In this document: in pieces, positions 1-4,973 of the stretch
Layout: each line of letters starts with the position of its first letter
Position numbering within the stretch: position 1 is the stretch's first letter
DNA from: Pseudonocardiales bacterium
GTDB taxonomy: Bacteria; Actinomycetota; Actinomycetes; Mycobacteriales; Jatrophihabitantaceae
NCBI GenBank assembly: GCA_025465405.1
Contig: JAODNL010000348.1
Location: forward strand, 1-5,223
DNA length: 5,223 bases
Direction: 5' to 3'
Notes under the pieces: generated by a model
The model's database searches: none
What the model was told of the DNA's origin: nothing
The model's input: only the letters and a program-made list of their open reading frames with translations
Made by a program: the position numbers and the translations under genes

Positions 1-410
1 TCAGCCAGCCAGTGCGCCGGAACCGTGTAGCCGTGGTTCTCCCGCATCGCCCGTTCGATGAACTGCCTGGTGGTCTCGGTCGGTCGCCGACGTATAGGGG
101 GTTTGCAGGGCTCGACCTCGTCCAGCGTGGCGAGGTTGAACGAGCCGATCGAGATCACGTACAACACGTGATATTTCGGCTTCCATTCGGCGCGGCCACC
201 ATAACGCAATGCCGAACGGAGGTGGTCAGGGTCGTGATACCACAGCGTCAGTTTCAGGTCGTCACCTTCGATTTCGACGCGCCCGTCGTCATGAACGGCA
301 ACGACTTTCACTTTGATGATCGGCTGCCCGTCTTCGTGCGATTTCTTCGCCTGGATCCAGTGCATGAGGTGGCCGGGGCCATACGACCCGCAGGAACGAT
401 TCCGAGGCAT
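1..410 (-). CDS. Hypothetical protein, C-terminus beyond left edge
   Basis: I do not recognise this family. The frame opens at an ATG (410-408) and stays open for 136 codons to the window edge, so the C-terminus is missing. The start is well supported: GGGAG lies at 422-418 with a 7-base spacer, and an in-frame TGA lies seven codons upstream. The visible protein is soluble, with no signal peptide or membrane segment. It has a basic N-terminus (MPRNRSCGSYGPGHL), a run of short beta-like stretches (IIKVKVVAVHDDGRVEIEGD at residues 31-50, then LKLTLWYHD), a segment KYHVLYVISIGSFNLA (79-94), and a proline- and arginine-rich linker (KPPIRRRPTETTRQF) before a helix-like end. Codon use is the high-GC3 type seen in the solid genes here. 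Nothing in it links it to the ADP-ribose genes further right. Confidence 0.75.
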   Translation of the reverse strand, partial: MPRNRSCGSYGPGHLMHWIQAKKSHEDGQPIIKVKVVAVHDDGRVEIEGDDLKLTLWYHDPDHLRSALRYGGRAEWKPKYHVLYVISIGSFNLATLDEVEPCKPPIRRRPTETTRQFIERAMRENHGYTVPAHWLA

Positions 411-585
411 TGCAGTACTCCCGAAAGGTCAGGCCTCCACTGCGGGAGGCGCTCTTGCCCGCACCGGTTGGTGCTGGCCGCTTCGTCATCCGAGCCACCC
501 ACGAGCGTGGGGTTGGCGTGCCGTCCAGTCGGAGCTTGGCGACGGCATCTCGTGAAGCGAACTCAGTCTACGAGGAGGTACCGAC
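411..585. other. Intergenic stretch, no gene seen
   Basis: No convincing gene is seen here. A minus-strand frame from GTG 498 or ATG 489 has a plausible first 30 residues but overlaps the better-supported gene below 410 by over 100 bases and turns into low-complexity arginine- and serine-rich sequence. The stretch contains the ribosome binding site of the left-edge gene (422-418) and, at its right end, the GAGGAGGT that serves the small ORF starting at 586. No convincing -35/-10 pair was found on either strand. Confidence 0.4.
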
Positions 586-595
586 ATGCTGTCGG
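581..595. repeat. 15-base inverted repeat over the small-ORF start
   Basis: CCGACA, loop TGC, TGTCGG: a perfect 6-base stem with a 3-base loop. The A of the candidate ATG (586) is the last base of the left arm. In RNA it could hide the start codon; in DNA it could be a protein-binding half-site pair. The repeat is seen directly; either role is inference. Confidence 0.35.
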
Positions 596-720
596 CACAA
601 ATGAAAGTTTGGGACGGTATGCGGCCCCAAGCGCTGACTGGTGCATCCCAGTACCGCGCACCAGTGTTCACGCATGTCAAAGGGAGTTTTTGTGCCTCAC
701 CTCTGAGGCTTGCACGTTAA
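586..720 (+). CDS. Possible 44-residue small protein
   Basis: An ATG at 586 opens 44 codons ending in TAA at 718-720. The reason to list it is the Shine-Dalgarno: GAGGAGGT at 572-579 with a 6-base spacer, the strongest in the window. The peptide starts MLSAQMKVWDGMRPQ and ends SFCASPLRLAR; it has no recognisable motif, signal peptide or membrane helix. Against it, codon use is unlike the confident genes (many A/T third positions such as GCA, GTT, TTT, CTT, AAA), so it is either recently acquired, a leader peptide, or chance. It ends 17 bases before the stop of the convergent gene at 738. A hairpin covers its start codon and an 8-base inverted repeat lies inside it, so a structured RNA is an alternative. 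Confidence 0.3.
   Translation: MLSAQMKVWDGMRPQALTGASQYRAPVFTHVKGSFCASPLRLAR
637..665. repeat. 8-base inverted repeat, 13-base loop
   Basis: ACTGGTGC at 637-644 is matched by its exact reverse complement GCACCAGT at 658-665. It lies inside the candidate small ORF and would form an RNA hairpin. There is no adjacent T-tract on either strand (the nearest, TTTTT, is at 687-691), so it is not a standard terminator. Confidence 0.3.
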
Positions 721-737
721 AGTGCCACCCGCATGTG

Positions 738-1520
738 TCACGCAGCCGCCCCGCGGTCGTAACGCCCGTTGATCAGCGCCGACACTGTCGCCTGCTGCCA
801 GATCCGGCCCTGCGACGTGCGGTGACCGGACGCGTTAATGAGCTTTGCAGCGTCGGTCTGCGTCAGTCCGCAGCAGGAGACAAGCCACGTTGCGTAGCAC
901 TTGAGGGCGGGCTGCCGCTCCGGCCATGCTGCGGTGGCTGCTGGAAGCATCGGCCTGGGGCCGCATTCGAGTTCGAGGTGGTCCAGAACCTCGGATAGCC
1001 GCTCCATCGTCTGGTGTGCCGGTGTTGCCATTGGTTGTGCGGTGCACGTGCCGGCGAGTGCCAGTTCGATCTCTTCGCCGAGCGTCGTGAATCCCACGGC
1101 AGCCAGCGCGGCATGGTCAAGGTCATCAACAGCCTGGACCTCTCGGCGCAGCGCGAAATCGGCTTCGTTCATGCCGCCGGTGATGGGGCAGGGCCAAAGA
1201 CCTTGACCCATCAGCAGGTTGAGTCCGTGGCGCTGCAGCACCAGACTGAGCCGACGGACATGCTGCTCTCGGCCGAGATCCTGCATCGGAAACGGGACCC
1301 AAATGTTCGCCTTAGTGCAGATGGCCCGACTCATCGCTGTCGCGACCACATCAACCTGGGCGAGGTCATCGTGCGAGCCGGCCCGGCCCGGATCGAAGGT
1401 ATGGATTTCGGCGATCACCGCACCGTGCTCAGCGGCCTTTTCGGCCAGTACGTCGGCCCGCCGACCGGTTTCGTGGTCGCCGAGCACGATGATGGCGTCC
1501 TGTTTGATTACTGCGGTCAT
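738..1520 (-). CDS. Unknown 260-residue protein with C-terminal helix-turn-helix-like region
   Basis: I do not recognise the family. Start is ATG 1520-1518, stop TGA 740-738, 260 residues. Codon use is strongly coding and the N-terminus (MTAVIKQDAIIVLGDHETG) reads as a first beta strand followed by a turn. Residues 9-105 alternate strand and helix: IIVLGDH, a helix to about 32, VIAEIHTFDPG, a run with VDVVATAMSRA (57-66), then REQHVRRLSLVLQRHGLNLLMG (84-105, ending in a strand). This layout resembles the N-terminal domain of serine recombinases, but the usual catalytic serine and arginines are not apparent. Residues 218-252 (GLTQTDAAKLINASGHRTSQG and on to ATVSALING) resemble the DNA-binding end of the recombinase domain. 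The ribosome site is weak (AAGTGAG). The NrtR-type gene ends 96 bases upstream on the same strand, so co-transcription is possible. A degenerate recombinase-like DNA-binding protein is the best guess, at low confidence. Confidence 0.85.
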   Translation of the reverse strand: MTAVIKQDAIIVLGDHETGRRADVLAEKAAEHGAVIAEIHTFDPGRAGSHDDLAQVDVVATAMSRAICTKANIWVPFPMQDLGREQHVRRLSLVLQRHGLNLLMGQGLWPCPITGGMNEADFALRREVQAVDDLDHAALAAVGFTTLGEEIELALAGTCTAQPMATPAHQTMERLSEVLDHLELECGPRPMLPAATAAWPERQPALKCYATWLVSCCGLTQTDAAKLINASGHRTSQGRIWQQATVSALINGRYDRGAAA

Positions 1521-1616
1521 GATGAGCTCACTTTCGTGTAGGCCGTCGCCGCAGTAGCGTGGAGTTGCGGTCGTGGCTGTCTGCGGACGGCGGCGATTTG
1601 GTCCAGGGGAGTCGTG

Positions 1617-2303
1617 TCAGCGGCTCTCCTGGTTTTTTCTGACGTCTCGACGTCTGCGTCGTTGGAAAAGCTCCGCGGGTCGTCCTCTGGTTCCGGTGGT
1701 TGTGGTGCCGGTCGCGACGAGGTGGGCCTCCATCGCCCGGCGGAACCAGTCACGCTGCAGCGCCTGGCCCGCGACGGCCTCGTGCGTCAGCCGTAATTCG
1801 CGCAGCGTGAACTCGTCACCCAGTAGCCGGTCGGGATCGGGCTCCCCTGCGTAGCAGGAACGGATGTCGTCGACAGCGCGGGCGATGATGCCGCCGTGGC
1901 CGTAGGGCAGTCGCCCTGGACTGCTCACCGGCACGAGCCTGGTGTCCGAGGGGAAGCGCGACGCGAGCCGATCCGCCCGCACCACGTCCACATGCGCGAC
2001 TGAGAGAACCCAGCCGCGATCATCTCGGTCGGGGTCGTCGAACACGTGCAACTGGCGCGGATGCAGTCCGCGCACACCGGCTTTGACGCGCAGCGACCGG
2101 TCGACCGCGTCGGCAAGCCGCTCACCCTTGTGCAGAAAGGTGCCCGGTAGTGCCCACCCCGCCCCGTTCGGCCGCCGCACCTGCAGGACCACCAACTCGA
2201 GGCCGGGATCCAGCGTCAGCAGCGCGGTGTCCACGGCTACCGACGGTCGCGGGTAATCGGCGAGGGTGCGGCCGCTGCTGTCGCGGTATATCCCGTCGTT
2301 CAT
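1617..2303 (-). CDS. NrtR-type transcriptional regulator (Nudix plus winged helix)
   Basis: Predicted DNA-binding regulator that senses ADP-ribose or a related NAD metabolite, 228 residues, close to the usual NrtR length. Residues 20-145 form a Nudix domain: the strand run VAVDTALLTLD, then LPGTFLHKGE at 52-61. The Nudix box (54-77) is degenerate. The E at 61 remains, but the REUxEE core reads R-S-L-R-V-K (69-74), losing the metal-binding glutamates, as is usual when the domain binds ligand instead of cleaving it. The NrtR-like tail LPYGHGGIIARAVDDIR (132-148) follows. Residues 163-215 are the winged helix, with EFTLRELRLTHEAV, RDWFRRAM and the wing GTRGRPAELFQRR typical of NrtR. The start is uncertain: ATG 2303 has only AGGG 12 bases upstream, while GTG at 2312 would sit at the predicted transcription start as a leaderless start and add three residues. 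It is divergent from the ADP-ribosylglycohydrolase gene and probably controls it and itself. Confidence 0.9.
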   Translation of the reverse strand: MNDGIYRDSSGRTLADYPRPSVAVDTALLTLDPGLELVVLQVRRPNGAGWALPGTFLHKGERLADAVDRSLRVKAGVRGLHPRQLHVFDDPDRDDRGWVLSVAHVDVVRADRLASRFPSDTRLVPVSSPGRLPYGHGGIIARAVDDIRSCYAGEPDPDRLLGDEFTLRELRLTHEAVAGQALQRDWFRRAMEAHLVATGTTTTGTRGRPAELFQRRRRRDVRKNQESR

Positions 2304-2312
2304 GTCGGACAC

Positions 2313-2348
2313 CGGCCCTAGACTACCAATTAGCTCATTATTGCGCAA
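2313..2348 (-). promoter_or_regulatory. Candidate promoter of the NrtR-type gene
   Basis: On the minus strand TTGCGC (2348-2343), a 17-base spacer and TAGTCT (2325-2320) match a housekeeping -35/-10 layout (TTG conserved; TANNNT pattern conserved). Six bases further gives a start near 2313, immediately before the GTG at 2312-2310, so the message may be leaderless. The -35 lies in a perfect 8-base palindrome, TTGCGCAA (2341-2348). Confidence 0.45.
2327..2343. promoter_or_regulatory. Candidate operator between the divergent genes
   Basis: CAATTA, GCTCA, TTATTG is a 17-base imperfect palindrome (five of six arm positions match) in the AT-rich centre of the 73-base gap. It spans the spacer and overlaps the edge of the -35 of the regulator's promoter, the position expected for repression. 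On the plus strand CATTAT (2336-2341) could be the -10 of the enzyme gene, so one bound dimer could block both directions. I cannot match it to a published NrtR site; the role is inference. Confidence 0.3.
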
Positions 2349-2376
2349 AAGGACGTTCAGTGAAAGGATGATCAAC

Positions 2377-3816
2377 ATGACCGCACGAGATGACCGCGCC
2401 GAGGGGGTCCTGCTGGCCACGGCCGCCGGCGACGCACTCGGCGCGCCGTATGAGTTCCAGCTCGCCCGCGGGCCCGAACTCGAGGTCGCCATGATCGGGG
2501 GCGGCGGCTGGGAACCCGGCGAGTGGACCGATGACACTTCCATGGCGATCGCCATCGCCGAAGTCGCCGCTACCGGCGCGGACCTGCGCGACGAGGCCGC
2601 ACAGGACGCCATTGTGCGACGTTGGCACGGATGGATCCGGGACGCGAAAGACGTTGGCATCCAAACTCGTTCGGTGCTCACGGCGGCCGGACGCGCGGGC
2701 CTCTCGGCCGCGCATGCCCGCGACGAATCGGCCAAACTGCATCAGCGCACCGGCCGCACCGCCGGCAACGGCTCACTGATGCGCACCGCCCCCGTCGCGC
2801 TGGCCTACCTCAATGACGAGGACGCCCTCGTGGAGGCCGCCCGCATGATCAGCGAGCTCACCCATTTCGATTGGGAGGCGGGCGACGCCTGCGTGCTGTG
2901 GTGCGCCGCGATCCGGCACGCGGTGCTCACCGGTGAGCGCGAGATCCGAATCGGGCTGCGCCACATCGAGTCCAGCCGCCGCGACGTGTGGTCGAAGCGT
3001 CTGGACGCCGCGGAGTCGTCGCGCCCGGCCGACTTCGCAAACAACGGGTGGGTGGTCGCCGCGTTGCAGGCCGCGTGGTCGGCCATCGCGACCACCCCCG
3101 TGCCGGTTGACGACCCGGCGTCCGGGGTGCTTCGCGCCGACCATCTTCGCCTCGCCCTCGACGCCGCGGTGCGTGCGGGCGATGACACCGATACCGTCGC
3201 GGCCATCGCGGGCGGACTGCTCGGGGCCACCTACGGCGCCTCGGCAGTACCGGCGGAATGGCGGCGCGAGTTGCACGGCTGGCCCGACTTGCGTGCGCGC
3301 GGTCTGGTCAACCTCGCGTCCGCGATCACGCGGGGCGGTAAACCCGACCCGTTCGACTTCGGCTATCACAACATCCCGGACAGCTACCCGCTGACCAGGC
3401 ATCCGCACGACGACGGAGTCTGGCTGGCCGGGGTCCGCGCGCTGCGGTCACTGCCCCAGGACGTCGACGTGGTCGTGTCGCTGTGCCGGGTCGGCGATCA
3501 GGACCTGCCCGCCGACGCCGAACTTGTCGAGGTCCGGCTCATCGACCAGGTGGGCGAGAACAACAACCTCGACTTCGTGCTGCTGGACACCGTCCGGGCG
3601 GTCGAGCAGATGCGTCGCAACGGCAAGATCGTACTTATCCACTGCGTGCAGGCGGTCAGCCGCACACCGACCGTCGGCGCGCTCTATGGTGCTCGCCGAC
3701 GCGGCATCAACGTCGACGACGCGCTACGCGATGTGGCCGCGGTGCTGCCGAATGCGTGGCCGAACCCCGAGTTTCGTGATGCGCTGCAACGCGTGCACCC
3801 GGATGCCCGCTCATGA
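2377..3816 (+). CDS. ADP-ribosylglycohydrolase fused to CX5R (dual-specificity type) phosphatase domain
   Basis: A two-domain enzyme of 479 residues, predicted cytoplasmic. Residues 7 to about 320 are an ADP-ribosylglycohydrolase (ARH/DraG type), which removes ADP-ribose from a modified target using two divalent metal ions. Diagnostic motifs are all present: GDALGAPYEF (18-27), WTDDTSMA (50-57), GNGSLMRTAP (130-139), THFDWEAGDA (162-171) and AGDDTDTVAAIAGG (267-280). The aspartates and threonines that bind metal are intact. After a linker, residues about 340-479 form a phosphatase fold with the loop HCVQAVSRTP (422-431), giving Cys423 and Arg429 of the CX5R signature. VVVSLC (365-370) is a core strand, and Asp390 in RLIDQVGENNN is a candidate general acid. 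Start ATG 2377 is chosen because AAAGGA lies 8 bases upstream; ATG 2368 (three residues longer) overlaps that site. Divergent from the NrtR-type gene. The substrate is not readable: an ADP-ribosylated macromolecule or a phosphorylated ADP-ribose derivative are both possible. Confidence 0.93.
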   Translation: MTARDDRAEGVLLATAAGDALGAPYEFQLARGPELEVAMIGGGGWEPGEWTDDTSMAIAIAEVAATGADLRDEAAQDAIVRRWHGWIRDAKDVGIQTRSVLTAAGRAGLSAAHARDESAKLHQRTGRTAGNGSLMRTAPVALAYLNDEDALVEAARMISELTHFDWEAGDACVLWCAAIRHAVLTGEREIRIGLRHIESSRRDVWSKRLDAAESSRPADFANNGWVVAALQAAWSAIATTPVPVDDPASGVLRADHLRLALDAAVRAGDDTDTVAAIAGGLLGATYGASAVPAEWRRELHGWPDLRARGLVNLASAITRGGKPDPFDFGYHNIPDSYPLTRHPHDDGVWLAGVRALRSLPQDVDVVVSLCRVGDQDLPADAELVEVRLIDQVGENNNLDFVLLDTVRAVEQMRRNGKIVLIHCVQAVSRTPTVGALYGARRRGINVDDALRDVAAVLPNAWPNPEFRDALQRVHPDARS

Positions 3817-3819
3817 CTG

Positions 3820-3846
3820 ACGGCGAGCAGGGCAACCGCACGCCGT
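3820..3846 (+). terminator. GC-rich hairpin after the fusion gene
   Basis: ACGGCG (3820-3825) pairs exactly with CGCCGT (3841-3846) across a 15-base loop, starting 4 bases after the stop codon. No T-run follows, so this would be a weak terminator of the U-less kind often proposed in mycobacteria. Confidence 0.25.
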
Positions 3847-3874
3847 GATGAGCTGATCGTGAGTCCAGCGGTGC

Positions 3875-3915
3875 GAGCCTGGCAGTTCGACCCGACCGCA
3901 TGGGTGTACAGGCTC
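3875..3915. repeat. 7-base inverted repeat between convergent reading frames
   Basis: GAGCCTG (3875-3881) is matched by CAGGCTC (3909-3915) with a 27-base loop. It lies just downstream of the minus-strand stop at 3921-3919 and between convergent frames, so it may help end transcription from the right. The long loop and lack of a T-run make this weak. Confidence 0.2.
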
Positions 3916-3918
3916 TGA

Positions 3919-4062
3919 TCACCGAACCGGCTGCTCGCGTGCTGGTTGGCGATCGCCACCTAGTCGATGACCCATAGCCACCACGTCATCGACCAGCAGA
4001 GACGGGTGCAGGACGCCCTGCCATATGACCGCATTCCTGACGATTTCCTCGTAGGTTGTCAT
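3919..4062 (-). CDS. Small minus-strand ORF, 47 residues, possibly a gene remnant
   Basis: ATG 4062-4060 to TGA 3921-3919. The peptide begins MTTYEEIVRNAVIWQGVLHP and continues SLLVDDVVAMGHRLGGD, with helix-like periodicity and coding-type codons over the first 35 residues. Its ATG overlaps the TGA of the upstream frame as ATGA, the usual sign of translational coupling. The same frame also stays open upstream of the ATG with sensible residues (DPGWTAITVAELVGG), so this may instead be the C-terminal part of a longer frameshifted gene. No family recognised. Confidence 0.4.
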   Translation of the reverse strand: MTTYEEIVRNAVIWQGVLHPSLLVDDVVAMGHRLGGDRQPAREQPVR

Positions 4063-4277
4063 GTGGCCATCGTCTCCCCGTCCACCGACAAGTTCCGCAA
4101 CCGTGATGGCGGTCCAGCCGGGATCGCGCGGAGACCCAGCATGTAGCTGTCCAGAATGAAATACGGATGCGGTCGCGCTGGCGAGAAAGCCAGTCTCAGT
4201 GTTGGGAGCGCCGGATTCAGTGCAACTCCGCCTGAGAGACAGTTCTGGCTGGAGCGTGGGTCGGGTTCAATCTGTGC
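4059..4277 (-). pseudogene. Truncated minus-strand coding remnant
   Basis: This frame is open from just after a TAG (4280-4278) to TGA 4061-4059. Only its C-terminal part looks protein-like: PHPYFILDSYMLGLRAIP followed by SRLRNLSVDGETMAT. The only ATGs in frame lie near the end (4142-4140 and 4070-4068), and the residues above about 4170 do not look coding, so the N-terminus seems lost. It ends in an ATGA overlap with the 47-residue ORF. From about 4130 downward a neighbouring frame (CGC GAT CCC GGC TGG and on) is at least as coding-like, so a frameshift in one ancestral gene is an alternative. Family not recognised. Confidence 0.35.
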
Positions 4278-4279
4278 CT

Positions 4280-4812
4280 ATGGCTGGACATCTGTTTGTG
4301 CTCCGCGGTGATCCCACGCAACTCCAATGCAGCGCCGTACTCGTTCCGTGCGACAACAACTGGGAATTGGTGTGGGAGCACTGGTCGACTCTCCTGCCGG
4401 CAGAGCGGTTCGAGCCCTCCTGGTGGGGTGCCCGGCTGAAGGGTAGCGGGGGCCGTCGCCGTTTCGTTGACGTCGCACCGAACCGCGAGCGCAAAATACG
4501 GCTTGTCGTCACAGCGGACGGCCGGGACGACCCTCAGTGGGTGGCGGACGGTGTCGTGGAAGCGATCGAAGCCTTCGCCAGTGAAACTGCGCATTCTTCC
4601 TGGCCGGGTAAAAGCGCTGGTGGCCTTGCCTCTCGTGGGCGCCGGAAAAGGTGGCTTCCAATATAGGCGCGGGGTCCTCATCCAAGCCCTGCTGCCGGCT
4701 CTGCGCGAGGTGGCGCAAAACGCCGACGTTGACGTAGCGCTAGTGCTGCGAGATCCGCGTGACCACGCTGCCATCCAAGGGCAACGGTCAGCCGACGACT
4801 GGAGCGACTTTA
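4280..4812 (+). pseudogene. Macro-domain-like protein gene, frameshifted and apparently truncated
   Basis: Two plus-strand frames together read as one macro-like (ADP-ribose-binding) domain. The first starts at ATG 4280: MAGHLFVLRGDPTQLQCSAV then LVPCD, matching the macro-domain opening 'V.GDIT.L..DA(I/V)V'. It continues with coding character to about 4580 (VVEAIEAFASE). The sequence then makes sense only in the +1 frame from about 4581-4605: PGRVKALVALPLVGAGKGGF, then a helix (RRGVLIQALLPALREV) and VDVALVLRDPRDHAA, the glycine-rich loop and following strand of a macro fold. The first frame stops at 4666; the second stays open to TGA 4989-4991 but degenerates to arginine-rich residues after about 4810, the end I give. 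I recall similar N-termini joined to SIR2-like domains in actinobacterial proteins; none is visible here. The start lacks a good ribosome site; CAATCT (4268-4273) six bases before the ATG could serve a leaderless message. A sequencing error could explain the shift but not the lost C-terminus. Confidence 0.6.
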
Positions 4813-4965
4813 ATGCCGGAGATCTGAATACAGCTGATGACCTGTCCACGGATTGCACATGCCGGCGTCCTCCATCGCGCAGACGGCGGCGAAAACGGCC
4901 ACAATCCGCAACTTCCCGCGCGCTGAAGCCAGGAGGGGCGATCGCCGGGCGCCGGCTATTCGGGG
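4813..4965. other. Stretch without recognisable gene
   Basis: No convincing coding frame is seen on either strand. The plus frame that continues from the macro-like remnant becomes arginine-rich, and a 30-residue minus frame (GTG near 4903, starting VAVFAAVCAMEDAG) has no clear ribosome site. It separates the broken plus-strand gene from the convergent gene at the right edge and is probably eroded sequence. Confidence 0.35.
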
Positions 4966-4973
4966 CTATTCGG
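4954..4973. repeat. 10-base tandem duplication at a stop codon
   Basis: GGCTATTCGG occurs twice in a row (4954-4963 and 4964-4973). The right-hand copy carries the TAG stop (4968-4966) of the minus-strand gene at the right edge, so the duplication lies exactly at its 3' end. It is not a multiple of three and looks like replication slippage. Confidence 0.6.

Noticed and set aside
289..498. Minus-strand frame beginning MARMTKRPAPTG
   Set aside because: It overlaps the better-supported left-edge gene by over 100 bases and loses coding character after the first 30 residues.
712..725. GCAC...GTGC inverted repeat between convergent genes as a terminator
   Set aside because: The stem has only 4 base pairs and no T-run follows.
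12..998. Open plus-strand frame of 328 codons
   Set aside because: It runs antisense to the left-edge gene and to the end of the 738-1520 gene, has low-complexity residues rich in Arg, Pro and Cys, no ribosome site, and crosses the region with other supported signals. It is a product of high GC.
1517..1616. Short minus-strand frame between the regulator and the 738-1520 gene ending in an ATGA overlap
   Set aside because: The residues look acceptable and the overlap is suggestive, but within the gap there is no ATG, GTG or TTG in frame; the nearest start is deep inside the regulator gene.
2304..2735. Upstream extension of the regulator frame to 372 codons
   Set aside because: The extension is antisense to the start of the ADP-ribosylglycohydrolase, has no domain character, and would remove the divergent promoter region; the Nudix domain begins properly at 2303 or 2312.
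2773..3408. Long minus-strand frame antisense to the fusion enzyme
   Set aside because: Arginine- and glycine-rich mirror of a strongly coding plus-strand frame with intact catalytic motifs.
4217..4858. Minus-strand frame of 213 codons over the macro-like remnant
   Set aside because: The residues are rich in Ser, Arg and Thr without structure, while the plus-strand frames show macro-domain motifs.
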